64,000 nucleotides of DNA from Clostridium saudiense (GTDB lineage: Bacteria > Bacillota > Clostridia > Clostridiales > Clostridiaceae), in the NCBI RefSeq assembly GCF_000577815.1, contig NZ_CBYM010000013.1:25853-89852 (forward strand), given 5' to 3'. Both the position numbers and the translations under genes were made by a program. The notes under the pieces are model-generated. The model was not told the origin of the DNA and ran no database searches. It saw only the letters and a list, made by a program, of their open reading frames with translations. Shown piece after piece: positions 37,874 to 46,880 of this stretch. The first letter of the stretch is position 1; every line of letters begins with the position of its first letter.

Positions 37874-38452
37874 ATGATTTTAATTAAGGATGATGAATTC
37901 ATAAGAGGCAATTGCCCTATGACAAAAGAAGATATACGTGCATTAAGTATTTGGAAGATGAATTTAAAAGAAAATTCTACAGTATTAGATGTAGGTTCAG
38001 GAACAGGAACAATAACTGTACAAGCTTCTAAAATTTCAAGTAATGGAGTTGTGTATTCTATTGAAAGAGATGAAGATGCAATATCTACAACTAAAATTAA
38101 TTTAGATAAGTTTGACTGTACTAATGTGATATTAGATGAAGGTGATGCTGTAGAAATATTAGAAAAATACATAAAAGAAGATAAAAGATTTGATTCAATA
38201 TTTATTGGTGGATCTGGTGGAAGTTTAGAAAAGATTATTGAAATGTGTAGTGAATTATTAATTCAAGAAGGTACTATTGTTATGAATTTTATAACTTTAG
38301 ACAATGCATATAAAGCAATTGAAGTTATGAAAAAGTTAAACTACATAGTAGATATTTCGCAAGTAAATATAAGTAAAAATAGAGGACAAAGCTATATGAT
38401 GATTGCAAATAATCCAATATATATTGTTCAATGCATAAGGAGTGTAAATTAA
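37874..38452 (+). CDS. cbiT: Cobalt-precorrin-6B C15-methyltransferase (decarboxylating) CbiT
   Basis: A 192-residue class I methyltransferase. The SAM-binding motif is VLDVGSGTGTITVQAS, with GNCPMTKEDIRALS upstream typical of CbiT and FIGGSGGSLEKII further on. It methylates C15 and removes the C12 acetate carboxyl. The ATG follows TAGGAG, 14 bases after cbiE. CbiE and CbiT are fused as CobL in other species, so the intact cbiT next to an interrupted cbiE is notable. Confidence 0.95.
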   Translation: MILIKDDEFIRGNCPMTKEDIRALSIWKMNLKENSTVLDVGSGTGTITVQASKISSNGVVYSIERDEDAISTTKINLDKFDCTNVILDEGDAVEILEKYIKEDKRFDSIFIGGSGGSLEKIIEMCSELLIQEGTIVMNFITLDNAYKAIEVMKKLNYIVDISQVNISKNRGQSYMMIANNPIYIVQCIRSVN

Positions 38453-38453
38453 T

Positions 38454-39122
38454 ATGAAATCAACGTTATATGGAATAGGTGTAGGACCTGGAGATAAAGA
38501 GTTATTAACTGTAAAGGCAGTAAGAGCAATAGAAAATAGTGATGTTGTAGTTGCACCAAGTGCAATGGAGGGTGGAGAAAGTATAGCTTTAGAAACAGCT
38601 AAAGAATATATAAAAGAAGGAACTGAAGTTGTTATAAAACATTTTCCAATGGGAAAGAAAAATAGAATTGAAAAAGCTAAGGAAGCTTATGATTTTATAG
38701 AAGAAAAATTAAAAGAAGGTAAAAATGTATCATTCTTAACTATTGGAGATCCTTATGTTTATAGTACTTATATTCATATGTTAAAGCATATGGAAGAAAG
38801 AGGCTTCCATGTTGAAACAGTACCAGGAATAACTTCATTTTGTGCAGCTGCAAGTTTAGTTGATAGAACTTTAGTTGTAGGGGATAATCCACTTATGATA
38901 TTACCAGCAACTAGAGTTAAAGATATTAAAGATGAAAAATATGTTGTAATAATGAAGGTTTATAAGCATGAAGAAACTGTAGTAGATTTCTTAGAGGAAA
39001 AAGGATTTGATTATGTTTATGTAAGTAGGGCAGGAAGAGAAGGACAACTTATATTAACTGACAAGGAAGAAATAAAACAAGCTAGGGATTATATGTCGCT
39101 AATATTAGCAAGTAGGGAGTAG
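38454..39122 (+). CDS. cbiL: Cobalt-precorrin-2 C20-methyltransferase CbiL
   Basis: A 222-residue SAM-dependent methylase starting LYGIGVGPGDKELLTVKAV, with TIGDPYVYSTY and VPGITSFCAAAS as family motifs. It adds the C20 methyl group to cobalt-factor II/precorrin-2. The ATG begins one base after the cbiT stop, with AAGGAG inside the end of cbiT. Confidence 0.95.
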   Translation: MKSTLYGIGVGPGDKELLTVKAVRAIENSDVVVAPSAMEGGESIALETAKEYIKEGTEVVIKHFPMGKKNRIEKAKEAYDFIEEKLKEGKNVSFLTIGDPYVYSTYIHMLKHMEERGFHVETVPGITSFCAAASLVDRTLVVGDNPLMILPATRVKDIKDEKYVVIMKVYKHEETVVDFLEEKGFDYVYVSRAGREGQLILTDKEEIKQARDYMSLILASRE

Positions 39123-39128
39123 AAAATT

Positions 39129-39875
39129 ATGGTTTATTTTATAGGGGCAGGGCCTGGAGATGTTGATTTAATAACAGTTAAGGGGAGAGATATATTAACA
39201 AAAGCGGATGTAGTTATATATGCAGGCTCTTTAGTGGCTAAGGAGCATATGGATTATTGTAAAGAAGAAGCATTAATATATAATTCGGCAAAGATGACTT
39301 TAGAAGAAGTTATTGAAGTTATGGATACAAATAAAGATAAGACTATTGTAAGACTTCATACTGGAGATCCATCAATATATGGAGCTATAAAGGAGCAAAT
39401 GGATGAGCTTGATAAGTTAAATATAGAATATGAGGTAGTGCCAGGAGTTAGTTCTTTTGTTGCAGCAGCTTCGGCAATAAAAAAAGAATTTACCCTTCCA
39501 TCAGTAACTCAAACAGTAATTTTAACTAGAGTAGAAGGAAGAACTCCAGTACCAGAAACAGAGGATTTAGAAAAATTAGCACAAATAGGAGCTTCAATGG
39601 CTATATTTTTATCAATTTCAATGATTGATAAAGTGGTAGCTAAGCTTAGAGCTGGATATGGAAGAAATGTTCCTATAGCAGTTATTGAAAGAGCAACTTG
39701 GGATAATGAAAGAAGCATAATTGGAACTTTAGATGATATTGCAGATAAGGTTAAGGAAGCTAAGATTACTAAATGTGCTCAAATATTAGTTGGAGACTTT
39801 ATTGACTGTGATTATGAAAAAAGTCTTTTATACGATAAAACATTTACTCATATGTATAGAGAGGCTAAAAAGTAA
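39129..39875 (+). CDS. cbiF: Cobalt-precorrin-4 C11-methyltransferase CbiF
   Basis: A 248-residue methylase with FIGAGPGDVDLITVKGRD, RLHTGDPSIYGAI and VPGVSSFVAAASAI. It methylates C11 in the ring. The start lies 6 bases after cbiL and follows AGGGAG. Length and motifs are normal for CbiF/CobM. Confidence 0.95.
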   Translation: MVYFIGAGPGDVDLITVKGRDILTKADVVIYAGSLVAKEHMDYCKEEALIYNSAKMTLEEVIEVMDTNKDKTIVRLHTGDPSIYGAIKEQMDELDKLNIEYEVVPGVSSFVAAASAIKKEFTLPSVTQTVILTRVEGRTPVPETEDLEKLAQIGASMAIFLSISMIDKVVAKLRAGYGRNVPIAVIERATWDNERSIIGTLDDIADKVKEAKITKCAQILVGDFIDCDYEKSLLYDKTFTHMYREAKK

Positions 39876-39877
39876 TT

Positions 39878-40930
39878 ATGATTTGTATTATAAGTGTTAC
39901 TGAAAAAGGTGATATTTTAGGAGAAAAAATAAAATCACAAATTGGTGGAGATTTATACTTTAAATCTAAAAGAAGTGATTTTAACTTAAGTGATATAACT
40001 AAAGAGTGTTTTGAAAAATATGATTCTATAGTATTTATAAGTTCAACAGGAATTGCAGTAAGAGCAATATCAAAGCATTTAAAAGGCAAAGATAAAGATC
40101 CAGCTGTAGTTGTGGTGGATGTTTGCAATAAGTTTTCTATAAGCTTAGTTTCAGGACATTTGGGTGGAGCAAATGATTTAGCTTTAAACATATCTAAAAT
40201 ATTAAATAATACACCTGTTATAACAACAGCAACTGATAATATGAATATTTTAGCTCCTGATGTTATAGCAAAGAATAATAATCTTGTTATTGATAGCTTA
40301 AAAATAGCAAAAGTAATTGCTAGTAGACTTGTTAATAATGAAGAAGTTTATTTTAAGGATGATAAAAATAAGATAAGTTGCCCTAAAGGATATACACAAG
40401 TTGATGAAATTAAAAGTAATATGTTGTGGATAACTAATAAAGTTAATAACAATGATAATTCGAAAAATAATTATAGTAAAATGTGCAATAAAGAAAATGA
40501 TGAGATAGGAAATAAAGAAGCTGGATTAAATGATGAAAGCACAATTCTAAAGCTAGTTAGAAAAGATATAGTATTAGGAATTGGTTGTAGAAGAAATACT
40601 GAAAGTAAGAAGATGTACGAATTTGTTACTGAGACATTAAAGGAAAAAAATATTGATTTAAGGGCAGTTAACTTAATTGCATCTGTAGATGTTAAAAGTG
40701 ATGAAGAAGCTATATTAAGTTTAAAACAATTCTTAAATTGTGATATTAGATTTTTTACTAGGGATGAAATAGCAACTATTGAAGATAAATATGAAGGTAG
40801 CGAATTTGTAAAAAAATCAATTGGAGTTTCAGCTGTAAGTGAACCAGTTATTGAATTAGCTGGAGCAAATATAATTATAAAAAAGATAAAAAAAGATGGA
40901 ATGACATTAGCCATTGGTGAGCTAAATTAA
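39878..40930 (+). CDS. cbiG: Cobalt-precorrin-5A hydrolase CbiG
   Basis: A 350-residue protein. The N-terminal domain has STGIAVRAI and SGHLGGANDLA; the C-terminal domain begins LGIGCRRNTESK. It opens the lactone of cobalt-precorrin-5A, releasing acetaldehyde. The linker between domains (about 175-230) is Asn-rich and low in complexity (NNNDNSKNNYSK). The start is 2 bases after the cbiF stop and its ribosome binding site is weak, so it may depend on coupled translation. Confidence 0.94.
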   Translation: MICIISVTEKGDILGEKIKSQIGGDLYFKSKRSDFNLSDITKECFEKYDSIVFISSTGIAVRAISKHLKGKDKDPAVVVVDVCNKFSISLVSGHLGGANDLALNISKILNNTPVITTATDNMNILAPDVIAKNNNLVIDSLKIAKVIASRLVNNEEVYFKDDKNKISCPKGYTQVDEIKSNMLWITNKVNNNDNSKNNYSKMCNKENDEIGNKEAGLNDESTILKLVRKDIVLGIGCRRNTESKKMYEFVTETLKEKNIDLRAVNLIASVDVKSDEEAILSLKQFLNCDIRFFTRDEIATIEDKYEGSEFVKKSIGVSAVSEPVIELAGANIIIKKIKKDGMTLAIGELN

Positions 40931-40940
40931 GGAGATTAAA

Positions 40941-41660
40941 ATGGGAAAATTATATGTTATAGGAATAGGCCCTGGGGGACTAGAGCATATGACTTTAAGA
41001 GCTAAGGAGGCTATAGAAGAAAGTAATATTGTTGTTGGATATAACAAATATATTGATATGATAAAGCCACTTGTAGAAAATAAAGAATTGTTTTCTACTG
41101 GAATGAGAGGCGAAGAAGCAAGATGTAGAAAAGCTTTAGAGCTATCTAAAGAAGATAATACTGTAGCTTTAATAAGTACTGGTGATTCAGGGATTTATGG
41201 AATGGCTGGGCTTATTCTTCAAATGCAAAAAGATGAAAATGTTGAAATCATAACTGGAGTTACAGCTTCAAGTGCAGCTGGATCAGTAGTTGGTGCGCCT
41301 CTTATGCATGATAATTGTAATATAAGTTTAAGTGATTTAATGACTCCGTATGAATTAATTAAAAAGAGAGTGAGAAATGCAGCTGATGCAGATATGATTA
41401 TTTCTTTATACAATCCAAGAAGTAAGGGAAGACCATATTATTTAAGAGAAGCTATTGAAATAATTAAAGAATATAGAGATTTAAATACTCCAGTAGCGGT
41501 AGTTAGACATGCTTTAAGAGATGGACAAGAGTATAAATTATTTAATTTAGAAAACTTTGATGAAGAGGTTGTAGATATGTTTTCTATAGTTATTGTAGGA
41601 AATTCTCAAAGCTTTGTTAAAGAAGGTAAGTTTATTACACCTAGAGGATATGATGTTTAG
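40941..41660 (+). CDS. cbiH: Cobalt-precorrin-3 C17-methyltransferase CbiH
   Basis: A 239-residue methylase with YVIGIGPGGLEHMT, STGDSGIYGMAG and ASSAAGSVVGAPLMHDN. It methylates C17 and drives ring contraction in the anaerobic route. The ATG follows AAGGAG 10 bases after cbiG. A 201-base gap rich in repeats separates it from cbiJ. Confidence 0.95.
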   Translation: MGKLYVIGIGPGGLEHMTLRAKEAIEESNIVVGYNKYIDMIKPLVENKELFSTGMRGEEARCRKALELSKEDNTVALISTGDSGIYGMAGLILQMQKDENVEIITGVTASSAAGSVVGAPLMHDNCNISLSDLMTPYELIKKRVRNAADADMIISLYNPRSKGRPYYLREAIEIIKEYRDLNTPVAVVRHALRDGQEYKLFNLENFDEEVVDMFSIVIVGNSQSFVKEGKFITPRGYDV

Positions 41661-41674
41661 TTAAGAGTCTATAA

Positions 41675-41848
41675 TTAGTTAAAAGTTAATAGTTTTGAGT
41701 TAGTAGTTTGGAGTTATAGGATAGTGACAAGTGAGAAGTAGCAAGTTAAGGAATAAATTTAGATTAGGCTGAATTTATGGAAGTATTTCAAGAAAGTTCC
41801 CAAGGAGTTTATACTACAACTTGACACTTGAAACTTGTCATTGATTAA
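41675..41848 (+). repeat. Intergenic repeat element between cbiH and cbiJ
   Basis: Two parts. 41680-41715 holds TTAGTTAAAAG/TAGTTTTGAGTTAGTAGTTT motifs. 41725-41840 is bounded by imperfect 23-base inverted arms (TGACAAGTGAGAAGTAGCAA... against ...CTTGACACTTGAAACTTGTCA). Its centre (AAGTTAAGGAATAAATTTAG onward) matches 32795-32865 in the operon leader. No coding capacity. Confidence 0.6.
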
Positions 41849-41861
41849 AGGTGGTGATTTG

Positions 41862-42656
41862 ATGATTGGGTTTGTTCTTGGAACTGGGGAAGGTAGGGAA
41901 ATTTTATCACATATAAATAAATATACTGGTGAAATAGTTGTTTCTACAGCTACTGAATATGGATATGAAATTTATAAGGATTTTAAGGCAAAGCATTTTA
42001 ATTATAAGCCTCTAAATGAAGAAGAGTTTAAGGAGTTAATAAATAAATTTGGAATTACAGTTTTTGTAGATGCTTCTCATCCATATGCTAGCGAGGTAAG
42101 TAAGACATTAATTAAGGTTTGTAAAGAGATGAAGATTGATTATATAAGATATGAAAGAAAAAGCTTTTTTCATAATTTAAGTAAAAATAATATTAAAAAA
42201 GAAGAGAGTGTAGAAAATATTATTTTTGTAGAAACATATGAAGAGTTACAGGAAGTATTCAAGAGTATAGATGGAAATATTTTAAATACAACTGGAAGTA
42301 ATAATGCTTTAAAAATTGAGAATTTAAAAGGTGAAAATAATAGAATGATTCATAGGATACTACCATCACCAAAGGTAATAAGCAAGCTTTTAGATAATGG
42401 TATATCAATGGATAATATAATAGCAATTAAAGGACCATTTGGCTTTGAAATTAATAATGGGATTATTAAGGAATATAAAATAAAAGCATTAATAACTAAA
42501 GATAGTGGAGAGGAAGGAGGGATGAAAGAGAAAATTGATAGTGCATTATTAAATGATGTAAAAATAATAGTTATAAAAAGACCTAATATGAGCTACGGAA
42601 TAGAATTTAATGATATAAAAGAAATGCTTAATTTTATAGTTCTAAATAATATATAA
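41862..42656 (+). CDS. cbiJ: Cobalt-precorrin-6A reductase CbiJ
   Basis: About 264 residues from the ATG behind GGTGGTG; an upstream in-frame TTG at 41835 lies inside the repeat arm and is less likely. Family motifs are LGTGEGREI, VDASHPYASEVS and LNTTGSNN, with a conserved Pro-rich RILPSPKVI. It reduces the ring double bond using a nicotinamide cofactor. It is last in the operon; later pathway genes (cbiP, cbiB, cobU/S/T) are not in this window. Confidence 0.93.
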   Translation: MIGFVLGTGEGREILSHINKYTGEIVVSTATEYGYEIYKDFKAKHFNYKPLNEEEFKELINKFGITVFVDASHPYASEVSKTLIKVCKEMKIDYIRYERKSFFHNLSKNNIKKEESVENIIFVETYEELQEVFKSIDGNILNTTGSNNALKIENLKGENNRMIHRILPSPKVISKLLDNGISMDNIIAIKGPFGFEINNGIIKEYKIKALITKDSGEEGGMKEKIDSALLNDVKIIVIKRPNMSYGIEFNDIKEMLNFIVLNNI

Positions 42657-42745
42657 AACGTACTAAAGATGATTAGAAAACAAAAGTAAAATTTAGAAAA
42701 AGGTTAAATTAGTTAAAAGGAATTTTATGTGTACCTGATATGTAT

Positions 42746-42777
42746 CAGTGGCAAGCTATGCTTGTCACTGTTTTTGT
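42746..42777 (+). terminator. Terminator of cbi operon
   Basis: Stem CAGTGGCAAGC / GCTTGTCACTG (one G-U pair), loop TAT, followed by five T, 90 bases after cbiJ. Confidence 0.9.
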
Positions 42778-42833
42778 TTTTAGTATATAATATGTCATAT
42801 CAGACATGGTAGGGAGGACAAAAGGGAAAAATA

Positions 42834-43805
42834 ATGGAATACTTTAAGTACATATATAATTTAGCTTTTAAAATGGCAATATCGGCAACTGTAGCATTAA
42901 TTATAGGAAATATGCTAGGATTACAATACGCAACAGTAGGTGCAGTTATTTCTATATTAAGTATACAAGATACTAGAAAAAAAGCATTAATTATAAGCTA
43001 TAAAAGAATTATTGCTTGTAGTTTAGGAATATTATTATCAGTAATTTTATATGGAGTATTAGGAAATGGAGCATTAGCTTTTGGTTTATTTTTAATAATT
43101 TTGATACCACTTACTTCTAGGTTAAAAGTACAGGAAGGAATGGTTCCAGCTGTGGTATTATCAACACATTTTTTAGTTGCAAATAGAATAACAACTTTAT
43201 TAATAGTTAATGAAATATTATTAATGATAATTGGAATTGGTGTAGCTGCTATTGCTAATATTTTTATGCCTTCACTTGAGGATAAATTTAAAGAAGATAA
43301 AGAATGGATTGAAGAGCATTATAGAATTATAATAAATAAAATGTCAAAGTCGTTAGTAACTCATACAGTTGATATTGATGAGCAAAAACTTATAAATGAA
43401 GTTGAAAAACGATTGTATGAAAGTAAGGAAACTGCATATAAAATCGTAAATAATAACTTTTTTAAAAGCTCATCATATTATACAGATTATATAAATATGA
43501 GAATTAATCAATTTGATACTATAAAAAGAATGAGACTACATTTTGAAAGATTTAATATACCAGTTGAACAAATGAAGGTTATGTCTGATTTTACATTATG
43601 TGTTTCAGAAAATATAAGAGAAATAAATGATTGTGAAGAGTTATTAAATGATTTAGAAAGCTTAAGAAGTGAATTTAAAAGAATGGAATTACCGAAATCT
43701 AGAGAAGAGTTTGAAAGTAGGGCGCAATTACTTCAATTTTTAAATGATATGGAAGATTTTTTAGTTATAAAACGAAATTTCTTTAAAACAACTAATAACC
43801 ATTAA
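42834..43805 (+). CDS. Aromatic acid exporter (ArAE/FUSC-like) family protein
   Basis: A 323-residue protein. The N-terminal half (about 10-145) has five to six membrane helices with the family pattern (AISATVALIIGNMLGLQYATVGA and ISILSIQDTRKKA). The C-terminal half is a soluble helical domain typical of ArAE_1/ArAE_C proteins in Firmicutes. The family is thought to export aromatic acids or similar anions, though few members have been tested. It is a single gene between two terminators. Confidence 0.85.
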   Translation: MEYFKYIYNLAFKMAISATVALIIGNMLGLQYATVGAVISILSIQDTRKKALIISYKRIIACSLGILLSVILYGVLGNGALAFGLFLIILIPLTSRLKVQEGMVPAVVLSTHFLVANRITTLLIVNEILLMIIGIGVAAIANIFMPSLEDKFKEDKEWIEEHYRIIINKMSKSLVTHTVDIDEQKLINEVEKRLYESKETAYKIVNNNFFKSSSYYTDYINMRINQFDTIKRMRLHFERFNIPVEQMKVMSDFTLCVSENIREINDCEELLNDLESLRSEFKRMELPKSREEFESRAQLLQFLNDMEDFLVIKRNFFKTTNNH

Positions 43806-43834
43806 TATTAAATATGAAAGTTATAAATAATGAA

Positions 43835-43902
43835 GAAAAAAGCAGCGAATATTACACAGTTTATATTATGTAAACTATGTAATATTTGCTGCTAAATTTT
43901 TT
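43835..43902. terminator. Bidirectional terminator between ArAE-like and GerMN genes
   Basis: A 23-base stem (43841-43863 and 43871-43893, two G-U or A-C positions) with A-rich 5' and T-rich 3' flanks, between convergent genes. Confidence 0.9.
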
Positions 43903-43903
43903 A

Positions 43904-44662
43904 TTAATCAAGTTTTAATATATTAGTATAATCTACAGTGCTATACCCAGCTTCAGCTGTTCCATCTAAACCAGTATATAGATCATTACCAAAATAAACA
44001 GCAACTTTATTTACTTGGTAATTATAACCGTAAGTATTTACTATTGCAGCCATTAGACCTTTAGAATCAGTATCATTAAGTTTCATTTCATCAAGGAAAT
44101 TAGAATTGAAAACTACAGTTAACACATTAGTTGAATAATCTAATGTAGCTGATTTAACTCCATAATCTTTAGAAATTGTTATAAAATTACTATTATTATT
44201 TGGTGCCTCATATAATTTTTCAGTTAATGCAGTAACAAAAGCATTATCAGTAACTGGTGCTTTGGTATCTGTACAATAAGTTTTTGAATCAACTTTATTA
44301 TAGTAGAAAATTCTACAATCTCTACTAATAGTTGAAGAACTAGAAGAATCAGTAGTTGTTACTAAACTACTTATAGAATCATTATTTGAAGAAGTTGTTG
44401 AAGTAGAATCTGAATTATCAACAAAATCATTATTAGCAAGAACAGAATCAGTAGAAGATTCAGAATTCGCATCTGTAGACTGATCATTTGTTATGTCTCC
44501 ATCACCTTCAGAAGTTTGGTTGTTATTTTCTGTTGCAGTTAAAGAATCATCAGTAGTGTCATCAGCAGCATTAGTACCTGTAATAGCGCTTTTTAATCCG
44601 CATGATATTAGTGATAAGCATAGTACAGTAGTGCAACATAAAGTTAATAATTTTCTTTTCAT
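43904..44662 (-). CDS. GerMN domain lipoprotein
   Basis: A 252-residue lipoprotein with signal peptide and lipobox (LISC, Cys21). A Ser/Thr/Asp/Asn-rich linker (about 30-115) is followed by a GerMN domain (about 125-250): FYYNKVDSKTYCTDTK, LTEKLYEAPN, and a VNKVAVYFGN-type end. GerMN domains occur in the spore germination and sporulation protein GerM and in other wall-linked lipoproteins. The start follows GAGGTGAG. It may act in the spore or cell wall outside the membrane; a precise role is not known. Confidence 0.8.
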   Translation of the reverse strand: MKRKLLTLCCTTVLCLSLISCGLKSAITGTNAADDTTDDSLTATENNNQTSEGDGDITNDQSTDANSESSTDSVLANNDFVDNSDSTSTTSSNNDSISSLVTTTDSSSSSTISRDCRIFYYNKVDSKTYCTDTKAPVTDNAFVTALTEKLYEAPNNNSNFITISKDYGVKSATLDYSTNVLTVVFNSNFLDEMKLNDTDSKGLMAAIVNTYGYNYQVNKVAVYFGNDLYTGLDGTAEAGYSTVDYTNILKLD

Positions 44663-44789
44663 AATCTCACCTCTATAAATTAATTACTAAATAGATATTA
44701 CCATATTTTTACAGAAAGTTAAATGTATTTTATAAAATAATATACATTTTTTTCATAAAATTATATAATTTTATATTGGGGGGTGTATT

Positions 44790-46004
44790 ATGGATATTGT
44801 AAAAGAAACTAAGCTTATAGGTAATTATCTAATTGGACTAAGAAAGGATTTTCATAAATATCCGGAATTAAGTATGCAAGAGCATAGAACTTCGAGAAAA
44901 ATAAAGGAAGAATTAGATAAAATAAACGTAAAATATGAAGAAGGAATAAGAACAGAAGTTGTAGCAACAATAGGTCATGGAGAAGGGAAAGTAATTGCTT
45001 TACGTGCAGATATGGATGCATTAAGAATTAAAGAAAATACAGGGGTAAGGTATCAGTCTGAAAATGAAGGAGTAATGCATGCCTGTGGACATGATGCTCA
45101 TATGGCATCCTTGCTTGGAGCTGCAATGATTTTGAAAAAATATGAAAATGATATACCAGGAAAAATTGTTTTGATTTTTCAACCGGGAGAAGAATGTTCC
45201 AGTGGTGCAAGGCTTATATCAGAGCATGGATATATAGATGAAGTAGAAGAAATTTTTGGATTGCATGTATTTGGAGATATTGAATGTGGTAAAATATCTA
45301 TTGAAGAAGGTCCTAGAATGGCTGCTTCTAATAAATTTACTATTAAAATTACAGGGAAATCTGGACATGCAGGTAAACCTCAACAATGTATAGATGCAAC
45401 TATTGTTTGTGCAGCTATTGTAATGAATTTACAATCAATTATTAGTAGAGAAATAGATCCGCTAAATTCTGCAGTTGTGACTATTGGGCATATTAAGTCA
45501 GGAGAAACACATAATATTATTTCGGGAGAGGCTTTTATTGAAGGAACTATTAGATGTTTTAATGCAAGCACAACAAAGCATATACAAACATCAATAAAAA
45601 GGATTGCATATAGTACAGCAATAGCATATGGAGCAACTGCAAGTGTTGAGTATGATATATCTCATCATCCAGCAGTAATTAATGATCCAAAAGTTACTAA
45701 AACAGCATTAGATGCTGCAAAAAAAATATTTGATGAAAAAGATATTATCAAGGTTCCAAGAATGATGTTAGGAGAGGATTTTTCTGTTTATCAAAAAAGG
45801 ATTCCAGGAGTATTTGTCTTTGTAGGAGCCGGTAATGAAGAAATAGGAAGGGATTATCCTAATCATAATGACAAATTTAATATAGATGAAAAGGCTGTAC
45901 TAATAAGCACGCAATTATATGTAGCATTTGCTTTAGAATCTTTAGGAGGGGAAGAGAAAAAACAACATTCAAATCAAAAACTTAAGGAGGAAGTATGGAA
46001 TTAG
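44790..46004 (+). CDS. M20 family amidohydrolase (N-acyl amino acid hydrolase type)
   Basis: A 404-residue zinc or manganese peptidase-like hydrolase of the M20D group. Metal ligands and motifs are ALRADMDALRI, CGHDAHMASLLGAA, QPGEECSSGARLI and GEDFSVYQ. Relatives cleave N-acetyl or other N-acyl amino acids, hippurate or indole-acetyl conjugates. No signal peptide, so cytoplasmic. The ATG follows GGGGGG. Its last 10 bases overlap the start of the PAP2 gene. Confidence 0.92.
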   Translation: MDIVKETKLIGNYLIGLRKDFHKYPELSMQEHRTSRKIKEELDKINVKYEEGIRTEVVATIGHGEGKVIALRADMDALRIKENTGVRYQSENEGVMHACGHDAHMASLLGAAMILKKYENDIPGKIVLIFQPGEECSSGARLISEHGYIDEVEEIFGLHVFGDIECGKISIEEGPRMAASNKFTIKITGKSGHAGKPQQCIDATIVCAAIVMNLQSIISREIDPLNSAVVTIGHIKSGETHNIISGEAFIEGTIRCFNASTTKHIQTSIKRIAYSTAIAYGATASVEYDISHHPAVINDPKVTKTALDAAKKIFDEKDIIKVPRMMLGEDFSVYQKRIPGVFVFVGAGNEEIGRDYPNHNDKFNIDEKAVLISTQLYVAFALESLGGEEKKQHSNQKLKEEVWN

Positions 46005-46825
46005 AAATTTTAAGACATATACAAAGCATTTCAAACCCATTTTTTGATTTTTTATTTCAATTAATTACTATATGTGGAGAGCAGATAGTTTTAATTGTAA
46101 TAATATCAATAATTTATTGGGCATTAGATAAAAAATTTGGAGAATATATTGCATATTCAGTATTAACAAGTGTGTTGGTGAATAATGCTATTAAAGATAT
46201 TTTCAAATTAAAAAGACCTATAGGTGAAGAGGGAATTAGAACATTAAGAGAAGAAACTGCAACAGGATATTCATTTCCAAGTGGTCATACACAAGGAGCA
46301 GCTTCATTTTATGGATCAATGGCTATTTATATGAAAAAGAAAGCAATGTATATAATAGCAACTATAATGATAGTATTGATTGGTTTTTCAAGATTGTATT
46401 TAGGTGTACATTATCCTAAAGATGTAATTGTAGGTGCAATTTTAGGTGTATTAACAGCTTGGATATGTTACAAGTTATATATAAGAATAGAAAATAAAAT
46501 GTTGTTATATTTAATTACATTTGTATTGTTTTTGCCAGCATTAACATTTGCACATTCTGCAGATTTCATAAAAGGATTAGGAACTTATTTTGGATTTTTA
46601 ATAGGGATGTTTGTAGAAAAGAAATATGTTAATTTTTCAGTAGAAGGAACTAGAGTGAACAAGATAATTAGAGTTTTAATTGGAGTATTAATACTTTTAA
46701 TTTTACAAACAGGTTTGAAAGTTATATTACCTACTGGGCAAATTTTTGCATTCATTAGATATGCAGTAATAAGCTTTTTTGGAATAGGAATTTATCCAAT
46801 TATATTTAAAAAATTCAAAATATAA
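45995..46825 (+). CDS. PAP2 family membrane phosphatase
   Basis: A 276-residue membrane protein with the three-part phosphatase signature KLKRPIG, PSGHTQGA and SRLYLGVHYPKDV. About eight membrane helices, with extra ones after the catalytic part. Members dephosphorylate lipid phosphates such as phosphatidate or undecaprenyl pyrophosphate at the outer face of the membrane. The ATG follows AAGGAGG and overlaps the amidohydrolase gene, so the two form an operon despite unrelated activities. Confidence 0.9.
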   Translation: MELEILRHIQSISNPFFDFLFQLITICGEQIVLIVIISIIYWALDKKFGEYIAYSVLTSVLVNNAIKDIFKLKRPIGEEGIRTLREETATGYSFPSGHTQGAASFYGSMAIYMKKKAMYIIATIMIVLIGFSRLYLGVHYPKDVIVGAILGVLTAWICYKLYIRIENKMLLYLITFVLFLPALTFAHSADFIKGLGTYFGFLIGMFVEKKYVNFSVEGTRVNKIIRVLIGVLILLILQTGLKVILPTGQIFAFIRYAVISFFGIGIYPIIFKKFKI

Positions 46826-46875
46826 AATAAAGGTGTAATATTTAATTGTATCTAAATATTACACCTTTATTTTAT
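46822..46875. terminator. Bidirectional terminator between PAP2 and secreted protein genes
   Basis: A perfect 23-base-pair inverted repeat (46822-46844 and 46853-46875, 8-base loop) that begins at the PAP2 stop codon and also serves the convergent gene. Confidence 0.92.
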
Positions 46876-46880
46876 ATAAT

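Noticed and set aside
40471..40914. 147-residue minus-strand frame inside cbiG
   Set aside because: Composition is that of an antisense shadow, and cbiG on the other strand is clearly conserved.
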